Shown in pieces: positions 48,174 to 57,504 of a stretch of 64,000 bases of DNA; within the stretch, counting starts at the first letter, position 1; every line of letters starts with the position of its first letter. The DNA is from Bacteroidaceae bacterium (GTDB lineage: Bacteria > Bacteroidota > Bacteroidia > Bacteroidales > Bacteroidaceae), in the NCBI GenBank assembly GCA_017645305.1, contig JAGCPD010000001.1, positions 38,846 through 102,845 of the forward strand, in the 5' to 3' direction. The notes below the pieces were generated by a model. It was not told where the DNA came from and made no database searches. It saw only the letters and a list, made by a program, of their open reading frames with translations. A program made the translations under genes and the position numbers.

Positions 48174-49417
48174 TAACATTTTATCCGTTGGCTTTTCCGT
48201 AAAAGAAAGATTACGGCCCAGCAAACAGGTGCCGCCAGGGTGTTCAGCATGAAGAACTGATGATAGCCCAGCCAGGAGACCAGCCAGCCGCTGGCCATCA
48301 TGGGCAAAAGCATACACAGGGCCACCAGGGGAACACTGAACAGGTTGGCACAGTTGCGGTAGCGTTCGCCGGAAATCATACTGAGCGGCACACGGCAGAT
48401 ACATATTCCCAGGCCAAACATCAGCTGGGCATGAAAGGTGGCAATGCAGAGCGCTCCTAAAGTGGCTGGCTCATCTACGGTCATAAAAAGATATACGACG
48501 GGCGAAAGACCCAATACCAGGGTCAGCGGCCAGAAAAGCTTTTCTGTGGGAATCCACTGCATCAGGCTGCGTCCGATGGTCAGTCCCAGCGTAAAAGCTA
48601 TTACGCCTACGGTACCCTGGGCAAAGCCTATCTCCTGAATGGTGCACTCAAGGCCTCCGTTTGCCGCCTTATCAAAAAGATAATGTACGCGCGCGTAGAA
48701 CATCAGGCTTTGCGGTACCAGCATCATAAACATACAGACGACATATACCCACCAGCAGGGCTGCTCCCGCATGCGCTCTATCACATGCACTTCGGCCCTT
48801 ACGGATGCCCCCATGCTGTATCTGCGCGACTGGTTGCCTATCTGAGGGTTACGGAGCGTAAGCATGTGGAGCAGCGTGAAGAGCATAAAGATGCCGGCCG
48901 TTATGTAGCAGCCCATCGACCATGAGTGTCTGATCTGACGGAAGAAGACTTCCAGATTGCCGACCAGAATAATCATCACGCCATAGGTAAGGATAACGGC
49001 CAACTGGGCTGAGGCAATCTTAAGGTTGGTGTAGTATTTCTGTTGGTGCGGATAGAGCATCCTTTCGTAATACATACGGGCCGTCAGTTCATGCCATGCC
49101 ACCAGGAAACTGATGAGCATAAGGGCTCCGAAGACATACCAGATGCCTTGCGAGAAGGCAAAGGCCAGGGCAAGCAGAGAGACGGAGACCAGTCCCTCGG
49201 TAAGCAGGAGCATATGACGGAAATGACCTGCCCTGCGCACCCATGTCCTCAGGAAGGACTTGAGTATGCAGGGCATGAACAGTAATGCTGCCAATGTAGA
49301 AGACAGGGGCACGGAAGCTCCTATCTGCAAGAACATCAGCAAGGCCACAAAGGTGACTATTGCAGAGGGAATCTCCTCGGCGGCAAAAAGCGTGCTTATC
49401 CAGATTCCCGACCTCAT
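48170..49417 (-). CDS. Major facilitator superfamily transporter
   Basis: 415 residues, about 12 membrane segments (LFAAEEIPSAIVTFVALLMFLQIG, GTVGVIAFTLGLTIGRSL). The acidic start EEIPSAIVTFVALL resembles the AmpG-like start of the convergent gene, and both are 415 residues, so the pair may be diverged homologues. Substrate unknown. The gene follows proS by 4 bp on the minus strand and overlaps the tail of its convergent neighbour by 4 bp. Confidence 0.78.
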   Translation of the reverse strand: MRSGIWISTLFAAEEIPSAIVTFVALLMFLQIGASVPLSSTLAALLFMPCILKSFLRTWVRRAGHFRHMLLLTEGLVSVSLLALAFAFSQGIWYVFGALMLISFLVAWHELTARMYYERMLYPHQQKYYTNLKIASAQLAVILTYGVMIILVGNLEVFFRQIRHSWSMGCYITAGIFMLFTLLHMLTLRNPQIGNQSRRYSMGASVRAEVHVIERMREQPCWWVYVVCMFMMLVPQSLMFYARVHYLFDKAANGGLECTIQEIGFAQGTVGVIAFTLGLTIGRSLMQWIPTEKLFWPLTLVLGLSPVVYLFMTVDEPATLGALCIATFHAQLMFGLGICICRVPLSMISGERYRNCANLFSVPLVALCMLLPMMASGWLVSWLGYHQFFMLNTLAAPVCWAVIFLLRKSQRIKCY

Positions 49418-49421
49418 GCGC

Positions 49422-50900
49422 TTAGTAGCTTCTTGCTATCAGTACACGGGCCTTGGCGGGCTTACCGCTTACCATATCTACGCCAGGAGTCTGTTCAACG
49501 CCGAAGGGTACACAGCGTATGGTGGCCTGGGTCTCCTCCTTAATCTGAGCCTCGGTCTCGGCAGTGCCGTCCCAATGGCAGAGGAAGAAGCCGCCGTCCT
49601 TGATGCGCTCCTTGAACTCTTCGTAATTGTCACATTCATAGATGTGGGCATCACGGTAGGCTTTGGCTTTCTGGAAGATGTTTTGCTGTATGTCATCCAG
49701 CAGGTTCTTGATATACTGCTCAATACCTTCGATACTTACGTTCTCCTTCTCCAGCGTGTCACGGCGCATAATCTCCACAAGTCCCTGCTCCAGGTCGCGG
49801 GCTCCAAGAACCATGCGTACGGGAACACCCTTCAGTTCGTAGTCGGCAAACTTAAAGCCGGGGCGCTTGTTGTCGGCATTGTCATACTTGACGCTAACGC
49901 CCATAGCCTTCAGGTTTCTGACAATCTCTTCTGCCCTTGCATTAAGCTGCTCCATTTGTGCTGGCTTCCCGATGGGGATGATAACCACCTGGATGGGTGC
50001 CAGTGCAGGGGGAAGTACCAGTCCGTTATCATCGGAATGGGTCATGATAAGGGCACCCATCAGACGTGTACTGACGCCCCAGCTGGTAGCCCAGGCATAT
50101 TCGGGCTTGTTGTCTTTGTTGAGGAACTGAACCTCAAAGGCCTTTCCGAAGTTCTGGCCCAGGAAGTGGCTGGTACCGCTCTGCAGGGCCTTGCCGTCCT
50201 GCATCATGGCCTCAATGGTATAAGTGTCAAGGGCACCGGCAAAACGCTCGGTTTCGCTCTTTACACCCTGAACGACGGGAACGGCCATGTAGTTCTCTGC
50301 AAAGTCGGCATATACTTTCAGCATCTGTTGGGCGCGTGCTTCTGCCTCCTCTCGGGTAGCATGGGCAGTATGGCCTTCCTGCCAAAGGAACTCGCTGGTA
50401 CGAAGGAACAGGCGTGTACGCATCTCCCAACGCATCACATTGCACCACTGGTTCACCAGCAGGGGAAGATCGCGATAGCTTTGTATCCAGTTCTTAAAGG
50501 TATTCCAGATAATTGTTTCTGAAGTGGGGCGGATGATAAGCTCCTCTTCCAGCCGGGCTGCGGGGTCAACTACCACGCCGTCGTGTGTTTCGTTTGTCTT
50601 CAGCCTGTAGTGTGTCACAACAGCGCACTCCTTGGCAAAGCCTTCTACGTGTTCTGCCTCTTTCGAGAGAAAGCTTTTGGGAATGAGCAGGGGGAAATAA
50701 GCATTTTGTACACCAGTCTCCTTAAACATATCGTCCAATATACGCTGCATCTTTTCCCAGATAGCATATCCATAGGGTTTGATGACCATGCATCCGCGTA
50801 CGTCAGACTGTTCTGCCAGGTCTGCTTTTACCACTAACTCATTGTACCACTTGCTATAGTCCTCACTGCGTTTTGTGAGGAATTCCAATTCTGTTGCCAT
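49422..50900 (-). CDS. proS: Prolyl-tRNA synthetase, archaeal/eukaryal type
   Basis: 492 residues. Class II motifs include [58 protein letters not shown], and the anticodon-binding half has [25 protein letters not shown] and [15 protein letters not shown]. The absence of a bacterial editing insertion and the presence of the C-terminal zinc-domain-like extension mark the short archaeal/eukaryal form usual in Bacteroidetes. It charges tRNA-Pro. Confidence 0.96.
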   Translation of the reverse strand: MATELEFLTKRSEDYSKWYNELVVKADLAEQSDVRGCMVIKPYGYAIWEKMQRILDDMFKETGVQNAYFPLLIPKSFLSKEAEHVEGFAKECAVVTHYRLKTNETHDGVVVDPAARLEEELIIRPTSETIIWNTFKNWIQSYRDLPLLVNQWCNVMRWEMRTRLFLRTSEFLWQEGHTAHATREEAEARAQQMLKVYADFAENYMAVPVVQGVKSETERFAGALDTYTIEAMMQDGKALQSGTSHFLGQNFGKAFEVQFLNKDNKPEYAWATSWGVSTRLMGALIMTHSDDNGLVLPPALAPIQVVIIPIGKPAQMEQLNARAEEIVRNLKAMGVSVKYDNADNKRPGFKFADYELKGVPVRMVLGARDLEQGLVEIMRRDTLEKENVSIEGIEQYIKNLLDDIQQNIFQKAKAYRDAHIYECDNYEEFKERIKDGGFFLCHWDGTAETEAQIKEETQATIRCVPFGVEQTPGVDMVSGKPAKARVLIARSY

Positions 50901-50990
50901 TATATTTGTCCTTTTTTGTTTGTCTGAATAATGATGTTTAACCCTTTCTGTATGTTAAAACCGCTGCAAAAGTACTAAAAAAACATGGAT

Positions 50991-51024
50991 TTTGTATGCT
51001 TCTTTTCAAAAATGTGTAACTTTG
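50991..51024 (+). promoter_or_regulatory. Promoter of the OmpA-like lipoprotein gene
   Basis: TTTG (50991-50994), 22 bp, TAACTTTG (51017-51024), 52 bp upstream of the ATG. Confidence 0.75.
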
Positions 51025-51075
51025 CGTCAATTTTAACAGGCAGGTAAATGTATAACAAATAATTTGAAGAATAAA

Positions 51076-51801
51076 ATGAAAGGAATGAAATGTACAATGG
51101 GAGCTTTGGCTGTAGCTCTTTTGGTTTCTGGTTGTAATATGAACAATGCCACCAAGGGTGGACTTATCGGAGGTGCCGGTGGCGGTGCCTTAGGTGCAGG
51201 CCTTGGTGCTGCTATCGGTGCTATGGTCGGTGGTTCAAGCGGTGCCAAATTAGGTGCTGCCATAGGCGCAGGTGTTGGTGTTGCCGGTGGTACAACCGCA
51301 GGTGTTCTGATTGGTAAGAAGATGGATAAGGCTAAGGCTGCTGCTGAGGCTGTACCCAATGCTGAGGTTGAGGCTGTTACGGACAAGAATGGCCTGGAGG
51401 CAATCAAGGTCACCTTTGATAATGGCATCCTGTTCAAGGGTGGCAAGTCTTTCTTGCAGCCTGATGCCCAACTGGCTCTTCAGAAGTTCGCTTCTAACGT
51501 GTTGAATGTTTATACTGATTGTGACGTTGCCATCTACGGCTTTGCCAGCAGTGACGGTTCTGAGGATAAGAATATGGTTCTTAGTCAGGATCGTGCAAAA
51601 TCTGTAAAGACTTATCTTACTGAAACTTGTGGTGTGAATAACAGTCAGATTAAGAGTGTTGTTGGCTATGGTGAGGATCCCCAGTATCTTGTTCTTGATG
51701 CTAATGGCAAAGAGGATATTCATGCCAGCCGTCGTGTAGAGGTTTATTTGTATGCCAGCGAGGCAATGATCAATGCCGCCAATGCAGGAACTTTAAAGTA
51801 A
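51076..51801 (+). CDS. OmpA-family lipoprotein with glycine-zipper
   Basis: 241 residues from ATG 51076; a TTG 12 bp upstream is in frame but unnecessary. The lipobox is LVSGC. Residues about 25-90 form a glycine-zipper (GGLIGGAGGGALGAGLGAAIG repeats, read as short Gly-rich units), which can insert into membrane. The C-terminal OmpA domain (GILFKGGKSFLQPDAQLALQKFA, GFASSDGSEDKNMVLSQDRAKSVKTYL, HASRRVEVYL) binds peptidoglycan. It tethers the envelope. Confidence 0.9.
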   Translation: MKGMKCTMGALAVALLVSGCNMNNATKGGLIGGAGGGALGAGLGAAIGAMVGGSSGAKLGAAIGAGVGVAGGTTAGVLIGKKMDKAKAAAEAVPNAEVEAVTDKNGLEAIKVTFDNGILFKGGKSFLQPDAQLALQKFASNVLNVYTDCDVAIYGFASSDGSEDKNMVLSQDRAKSVKTYLTETCGVNNSQIKSVVGYGEDPQYLVLDANGKEDIHASRRVEVYLYASEAMINAANAGTLK

Positions 51802-51802
51802 G

Positions 51803-51836
51803 GCCCCTTCCCCGCTCCCCCTTAGGGGAGTGCTTT
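51803..51836. repeat. G-rich dispersed repeat / hairpin after the OmpA-like gene
   Basis: GGCCCCTTCCCCGCTCCCCC, then TTAGGGGAGTGCTTTT. The CTCCCC/GGGGAG hairpin followed by TTTT may serve as terminator, and the unit belongs to the dispersed family. Confidence 0.6.
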
Positions 51837-51840
51837 TATT

Positions 51841-52524
51841 ATGCTAAAAAAGATTCAAAAAATAATGCAATGGATTGTGCTTCTGTTTTTCGGAAGCACA
51901 ATTTTTGCTGTTATGATTTACCGTTGGGTTCCCGTTTATGTTACGCCTCTGATGCTGATTCGTTGTTGTCAGCAGGTTGCACATGGCGAGAAGCTTAGGC
52001 TGAAGCATCATTGGGTACCGCTCGAAGATATGTCCATCTACATGCCCGTCGCCGTTATGGCCAGCGAGGACCAGTTGTATTTGAAACATCATGGGTTCGA
52101 CTTTAAAGCCATCAATGCAGCCATAGAAGAGAGTCGGGCAGGAAAGCGTCAAAGGGGAGGAAGTACCATATCCCAGCAAACAGCCAAGAATGTTTTTTTA
52201 TGGCCTGCTCACAGTTGGGTGCGTAAAGGACTGGAAGTTTACTTTACGGGGCTGATAGAAATAGTGTGGGGCAAGCACAGAATTATGGAAGTTTACTTGA
52301 ATTCCATAGAGATGGGCGATGGCATTTATGGAGCAGAGGCAGTGGCACAGCAGCACTTCGGTCGTTCATCTTACGAATTGACCCGTGCCAATTGTGCACT
52401 TATTGCTGCCACATTACCTAATCCATTGAGATACAGTAGCAAAAATCCTTCGCCATATATGCTGAAACGCCAGACGGCAATCATGAAACAAATGCGTCAT
52501 ATCGGCGTTTTTCCTAAAAAATAA
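51841..52524 (+). CDS. mtgA: Monofunctional peptidoglycan glycosyltransferase
   Basis: 227 residues. One membrane anchor near 12-28, then the GT51 domain: VAVMASEDQLYLKHHGFD with catalytic Glu76, RGGSTISQQTAKNVFLWP, VYLNSIEMGDGIYGAEAVAQ. No penicillin-binding domain. It polymerises lipid II. Confidence 0.94.
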   Translation: MLKKIQKIMQWIVLLFFGSTIFAVMIYRWVPVYVTPLMLIRCCQQVAHGEKLRLKHHWVPLEDMSIYMPVAVMASEDQLYLKHHGFDFKAINAAIEESRAGKRQRGGSTISQQTAKNVFLWPAHSWVRKGLEVYFTGLIEIVWGKHRIMEVYLNSIEMGDGIYGAEAVAQQHFGRSSYELTRANCALIAATLPNPLRYSSKNPSPYMLKRQTAIMKQMRHIGVFPKK

Positions 52525-52554
52525 TGCTTAAAATGCACTTTTTGTTATGTAGAG

Positions 52555-52585
52555 TTTGCAATTTGCCCAGAATTAAGTATCTTTG
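52555..52585 (+). promoter_or_regulatory. Promoter of the AAA ATPase gene
   Basis: TTTG (52555-52558), 19 bp, TATCTTTG (52578-52585), 25 bp before the ATG. Confidence 0.8.
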
Positions 52586-52610
52586 CACCGAAAAATAATA
52601 TATTTCGGGT

Positions 52611-53792
52611 ATGTTAGAGACTTTCTTTCGGATTCATCAGTTTCTTGTGGAACATACAGAGGCTCCTGTACGCAGAGCTTTGATGGATGAAATTGACTGG
52701 AAACAGCGTTTGATTGGAATTAAAGGCAGTAGGGGTGTTGGCAAGACAACGTTCCTGCTTCAGTATGCAAAGGAACACTTTGGCCCTCGGGATAAAAGAT
52801 GTCTGTACATCAACATGAATAACTTCTATTTCCAAGGCAAGACATTGTTCCAGTTTGCACAGGAATTTCAGCAGGCAGGCGGTCAGGTGCTGCTTATTGA
52901 CCAAGTGTTTAAGCAGCCGGACTGGAGCCACGAATTGCGACTGATTTACAATCGTATTCCACGTCTGCGTGTTGTCTTCACGGGTAGTAGCGTGATGCGT
53001 TTGAAGGACGAGAATCCTGAACTGAACGGCATTGTTGACAGTTACAACCTGCGAGGTTTCTCTTTCCGTGAATACCTGAACTTAATGACAGGCGAGAACT
53101 TTAAGGCTTATAGCATCCGTGAGATTCAGAACCGTCACGAACGTATTGCTCAGGAAGTGCTGGCAAAGGTAGATCCCTTGGAGCATTTCCGTAATTACCT
53201 GCATCATGGCTATTATCCATTCTTCTTAGAGAACAGCAATTTCAGCGAGAATCTGCTTAAGACCATGAATATGATGATTGAGGTGGACATCCTCCTCATC
53301 AAGCAGATTGACCTGAAGTATCTGAGTAAGATAAAGAAACTCCTGTATCTGCTTGCAACAGGTGGAACAGGTGCTCCCAATGTCAGTCAGTTAGCCAGCG
53401 ATATGCAGACAAGTCGTGCTACGGTCATGAACTATATCAAGTATCTGAGTGATGCCCGATTGCTTAATATGATATACCGTCATGGCGATGAATTCCCCAA
53501 GAAACCTTCTGGTCTGTATTTGCACAACACCAATCTTATGTATGCCATGACTCCAGGAAAGATTGATGACGAGACTCTCATGGAGACTTTCTTCCAGAAT
53601 GCACTCTGGGGGCGTCATAAGGTAGAGGCAGGTGACCGCAGCAGCACATTTATTGTGGATGGTAAGCAGCGTTTCCGTATTTGCCTGGAGCATCCTAAGC
53701 GCAAGAATACAGATGTTTTATATGCACTTTCCGGCATTGCTGAAGGTGCTGAGCAGGAGATACCTATCTGGGTATATGGTTTCCTGTATTAA
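52611..53792 (+). CDS. AAA_14/DUF4143-type ATPase
   Basis: 393 residues. Walker A GSRGVGKTTFLLQYA near 39-48, Walker B VLLIDQVFKQPDWSHELRLIYNRIP and sensor VVFTGSSVMRL. The C-terminal part (LASDMQTSRATVMNYIKYLSDARLL) is a winged helix, followed by a nuclease-like DUF4143 tail (FIVDGKQRFRICLEHPKRK). Genes of this kind are widespread in Bacteroidetes and of unknown role; Walker B has Asp-Gln where Asp-Glu is usual. Confidence 0.8.
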   Translation: MLETFFRIHQFLVEHTEAPVRRALMDEIDWKQRLIGIKGSRGVGKTTFLLQYAKEHFGPRDKRCLYINMNNFYFQGKTLFQFAQEFQQAGGQVLLIDQVFKQPDWSHELRLIYNRIPRLRVVFTGSSVMRLKDENPELNGIVDSYNLRGFSFREYLNLMTGENFKAYSIREIQNRHERIAQEVLAKVDPLEHFRNYLHHGYYPFFLENSNFSENLLKTMNMMIEVDILLIKQIDLKYLSKIKKLLYLLATGGTGAPNVSQLASDMQTSRATVMNYIKYLSDARLLNMIYRHGDEFPKKPSGLYLHNTNLMYAMTPGKIDDETLMETFFQNALWGRHKVEAGDRSSTFIVDGKQRFRICLEHPKRKNTDVLYALSGIAEGAEQEIPIWVYGFLY

Positions 53793-53799
53793 TACTAAT

Positions 53800-53817
53800 C
53801 GCTAACCGCTAACCCTT
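53800..53817. repeat. CGCTAACCGCTAACCC dispersed repeat
   Basis: One copy in the spacer before nifJ, matching the units at 5770, 5822 and 9019. Confidence 0.6.
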
Positions 53818-53857
53818 ATCAGAAAGATAAAGAATTTTATATAATTATTAATTTATT

Positions 53858-56800
53858 ATGGCAAAAGAAAAGAAATTTGTGACATGGGATGGTAATACCT
53901 GTGCCGGACATGTAGCCTACATGTTCAGCGAGGTTGCTGCAATTTATCCCATCACTCCTTCATCTCCCATGGCGGAGCATGTTGATGAGTGGGCCGCTCA
54001 GGGGCGTAAGAACCTTTTCGGTGACACAGTAATGGTGCAGGAAATGCAGTCCGAGGCCGGAGCAGCAGGTGCTGTTCACGGTTCTTTGCAGGCTGGTGCG
54101 CTTACAACCACATTCACAGCATCACAGGGACTTCTGTTGATGATTCCCAACATGTACAAGATTGCAGGCGAGTTGCTTCCTTCCGTATTCCACGTGTCAG
54201 CTCGTACCGTAGCCACTCATTCATTGTGTATCTTTGGTGACCATAGCGATGTTATGGCTTGTCGTCAGACAGGCTTTGCAATGCTGGCAGAAGGTTCTGT
54301 TCAGGAGGTTATGGACCTCAGTGCCGTTGCTCACTTGGCAGCTCTTGAGGCACGCGTTCCCTTCATTAATTTCTTCGATGGTTTCCGTACTTCTCACGAA
54401 TATCAGAAAGTTGAGCTCATTGAGGACGATGATGTTCGCGACCTTGTAAACCAGAAGGCACTCAGCGAGTTCCGTGCCCGTTGTCTCTCTCCAGAGCATC
54501 CTCAGGCTAAGGGTATGGCAGAGAACCCCGAGACATTCTTTGCACACCGCGAGAGCTGTAACCGTTACTACGATGCTGTTCCTGCTATCGTAGAGAAATA
54601 TATGGCCGCTATCTCAGAGCGTACAGGCCGTAAGTATGAGCTTTTCAGCTACTACGGTGCTGAGGATGCTGAGCAGGTTATCATCATGATGGGCTCAGGT
54701 ACCGAGGCTGCCCGTGAGGCTATTGACTACGCTAATGCCAATGGCAAGAAGTATGGTCTCGTTAGCGTTCACTTGTATCGTCCTTTCAGCGTAGAGCACC
54801 TGTTGAAGGCTGTTCCCGCAAGCTGCAAGCGCATTGCTGTGCTGGACCGTACCAAGGAGCCTGGAAGCAATGGAGAGCCTTTGTTGCTTGATGTCAGAGA
54901 TGCATTCTACGGCAAGGAGAATGCTCCCGTTATCGTAGGTGGCCGTTACGGTCTTGGTTCTGCCGACGTAACTCCTACCATGATTCTTAGCGTATATGAG
55001 AATCTGGAATTGCCACAGCCCAAGAACCACTTCACGGTAGGTATTGTTGATGACCTTACCTTTACCTCTCTGCCCGTCAAGGAAGAGATGGCTTTGGGTG
55101 GCGAGGGCATCTTCGAGGCCAAGTTCTTTGGTCTGGGTGCCGACGGTACCGTTGGTGCCAACAAGAACTCTGTGAAGATTATCGGTGACAATACCAACAA
55201 GTACTGTCAGGCATACTTCTCATACGACTCCAAGAAGTCCGGCGGCTTCACCTGCTCTCACTTGCGTTTCGGTGATACTCCCATTCGCTCTACTTATCAG
55301 ATTAAGACTCCCAACTTTGTGGCTTGCCATGTTCAGGCTTATCTGCGTATGTACGATGTGTTGCGAGGTCTCCGCCAGAATGGCCAGTTCCTGCTGAATA
55401 CTATTTTTGAAGGCGAGGAGCTTGTTAACTTCCTGCCCAACAGCGTTAAGAAGTACTTTGCACAGAAGAATATTACAGTCTATTATATCAATGCCACCAA
55501 GATAGCTCAGGAGATTGGCTTGGGCAACCGCACCAATACCATCCTGCAGTCTGCTTTCTTCCGCATCACCGAGGTTATTCCCGTGGAGCTGGCTGTTGAG
55601 CAGATGAAGAAGGCTATTGTCAAGTCTTATGGCAAGAAGGGTCAGGATGTTGTAGATATGAACTATGCTGCCGTTGACCGTGGTTGCGAATATAAGACCT
55701 TGGCTATTGACCCTGCATGGGTTAACCTGCCTGACGATGAGGCTGTTGTTTACGACGAGCCCGCATTTGTTTCAGAGTTGGTTCGTCCCATCAATGCTCA
55801 GAATGGTGCCGACCTGCCCGTAAGTGCTTACAAGGGATACGAGGATGGTGCTTGGGAGCAGGGTACCGCTGCTTACGAGAAGCGCGGTGTTGCTGGCTTC
55901 GTTCCCGTTTGGAATGCAGAGAACTGTATCCAGTGTAACAAGTGTGCCTTTGTTTGTCCTCACGCTTGCATCCGTCCCTTCGTTCTTACCGATGAGGAGA
56001 AGGCAGGCTTCCAGGGTACTACTTTGGAGATGAAGGCTCCTGCTGCTATGAAGGGTATGCACTTCGTTATGCAGGTTGGTGTTAAGGACTGTCTGGGTTG
56101 CGGTAACTGTGCCGATGTTTGTCCTGGCAATCCCAAGCTTGGCAAGGCTCTTACAATGGTGGCTTACGACGATTCTTCCGATGCTGCTGCCAAGGAAGCT
56201 GCCAACTGGGATTACTGCGTAAAGAATGTAAAGAGCAAGCAAGACCTTGTTGACATCAAGCAGAGTCCAAAGAACAGTCAGTTCGCTACTCCGCTCTTCG
56301 AGTTCAGCGGTGCATGTTCCGGTTGTGGCGAAACGCCATACGTTAAGCTTATTACCCAGCTCTTCGGTGACCGTGAGATGGTTGCCAATGCTACCGGCTG
56401 CTCTTCTATCTACTCAGGCTCTATCCCCTCAACGCCTTATTGCAAGAACGAGAAGGGTCAGGGTCCCGCATGGTCTAACTCTCTCTTCGAGGATTTCTGT
56501 GAATATGGTATGGGTATGGCTCTTGCCAACAAGAAGATGAAGCAGCGCATTACTGCCCTGCTGAAGGAACTTATTGCCGGTGATAAGGCAAGTGCAGAGT
56601 TCAAGGCTGCCGCTCAGAACTGGATAGAGCAGCAGAACGATGCTGATGGCTCAAAGGCTGCAGCAGCTGCTCTGAAGCCTTTCATTGCTGAGGGTGTTGA
56701 GGCTGGTTGCCCCGTTTGCGCTCGACTGAAGGAACTTGACCACTATCTGGTGAAACGTTCTCAGTGGATTATCGGTGGCGACGGTGCTTCTTACGATATC

Positions 56801-57424
56801 GGTTATGGTGGTCTCGACCATGTAATCGGTTCAGGTGAGGATGTTAACATTTTCGTTATCGATACAGAGGTTTACTCTAACACTGGCGGTCAGGCTTCAA
56901 AGGCTACTCCTATCGGTGCTATCGCTCAGTTTGCCGCCAACGGTAAGCGTGCCGGCAAGAAGGACCTTGGTCTTATGCAGGCAACTTACGGCAACGTATA
57001 TGTTGCTCAGGTAGCAATGGGTGCCGATCAGAGCCAGTGCCTGAAGGCCTTCCGTGAGGCAGAGGCATGGCACGGACCTTCACTCATCATCGGTTATGCT
57101 CCCTGTATCAACCATGGTCTGAAAGCCAAGGGCGGTATGGGTAAGAGTCAGGCCGAGGAGGCTAAGGCTGTTGAATGCGGTTACTGGCAGTTATGGCGTA
57201 ACAATCCTGCTCTGGCAGAAGAGGGCAAGAACCCCTTCCAGCTGGATAGCAAGGAGCCTGACTGGGATAAGTTCCAGGACTTCCTGGAGGGCGAGGTTCG
57301 CTTCCTCTCTCTGAAGAAGGCCGCTCCCGACGAGGCTCAGGAGCTTTACGATGCATGTAAGGCTGCCGCACAGCGCCGTTACAAGAGCTACGTTCGCAAG
57401 ACCCAGGAGGACTGGAGCCTGTAA
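53858..57424 (+). CDS. nifJ: Pyruvate:ferredoxin (flavodoxin) oxidoreductase
   Basis: 1188 residues, full length for a single-chain PFOR. In order: the pyrimidine-binding domain with YPITPSSPMAEHVDEWA, domain II with NANGKKYGLVSVHLYRPFS, the gamma domain, two ferredoxin clusters (CIQCNKCAFVCPHACI and CLGCGNCADVCPGNP near 690-755), then the TPP domain with GDGASYDIGYGGLDHVI and NIFVIDTEVYSNTGGQASKATP. It converts pyruvate and CoA to acetyl-CoA, CO2 and reduced ferredoxin, which marks anaerobic metabolism. Codon use is strongly biased as expected for an abundant protein. Confidence 0.98.
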   Translation: MAKEKKFVTWDGNTCAGHVAYMFSEVAAIYPITPSSPMAEHVDEWAAQGRKNLFGDTVMVQEMQSEAGAAGAVHGSLQAGALTTTFTASQGLLLMIPNMYKIAGELLPSVFHVSARTVATHSLCIFGDHSDVMACRQTGFAMLAEGSVQEVMDLSAVAHLAALEARVPFINFFDGFRTSHEYQKVELIEDDDVRDLVNQKALSEFRARCLSPEHPQAKGMAENPETFFAHRESCNRYYDAVPAIVEKYMAAISERTGRKYELFSYYGAEDAEQVIIMMGSGTEAAREAIDYANANGKKYGLVSVHLYRPFSVEHLLKAVPASCKRIAVLDRTKEPGSNGEPLLLDVRDAFYGKENAPVIVGGRYGLGSADVTPTMILSVYENLELPQPKNHFTVGIVDDLTFTSLPVKEEMALGGEGIFEAKFFGLGADGTVGANKNSVKIIGDNTNKYCQAYFSYDSKKSGGFTCSHLRFGDTPIRSTYQIKTPNFVACHVQAYLRMYDVLRGLRQNGQFLLNTIFEGEELVNFLPNSVKKYFAQKNITVYYINATKIAQEIGLGNRTNTILQSAFFRITEVIPVELAVEQMKKAIVKSYGKKGQDVVDMNYAAVDRGCEYKTLAIDPAWVNLPDDEAVVYDEPAFVSELVRPINAQNGADLPVSAYKGYEDGAWEQGTAAYEKRGVAGFVPVWNAENCIQCNKCAFVCPHACIRPFVLTDEEKAGFQGTTLEMKAPAAMKGMHFVMQVGVKDCLGCGNCADVCPGNPKLGKALTMVAYDDSSDAAAKEAANWDYCVKNVKSKQDLVDIKQSPKNSQFATPLFEFSGACSGCGETPYVKLITQLFGDREMVANATGCSSIYSGSIPSTPYCKNEKGQGPAWSNSLFEDFCEYGMGMALANKKMKQRITALLKELIAGDKASAEFKAAAQNWIEQQNDADGSKAAAAALKPFIAEGVEAGCPVCARLKELDHYLVKRSQWIIGGDGASYDIGYGGLDHVIGSGEDVNIFVIDTEVYSNTGGQASKATPIGAIAQFAANGKRAGKKDLGLMQATYGNVYVAQVAMGADQSQCLKAFREAEAWHGPSLIIGYAPCINHGLKAKGGMGKSQAEEAKAVECGYWQLWRNNPALAEEGKNPFQLDSKEPDWDKFQDFLEGEVRFLSLKKAAPDEAQELYDACKAAAQRRYKSYVRKTQEDWSL

Positions 57425-57445
57425 GTAATTACATTATAATAACAA

Positions 57446-57485
57446 ATAAGGAGCATCCCGTTTGTCGGGGTGCTCCTTATTTTTA
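57446..57485 (+). terminator. Terminator of nifJ
   Basis: A 15-bp stem ATAAGGAGCATCCCG (57446-57460) / CGGGGTGCTCCTTAT (57466-57480) with one wobble pair, then T5. Confidence 0.9.
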
Positions 57486-57504
57486 TCTGTGTTTTCAACT
57501 CTTA

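Noticed and set aside
49260..50522. Plus-strand frame of 420 codons
   Set aside because: Antisense shadow of proS and the MFS gene; no recognisable domain.
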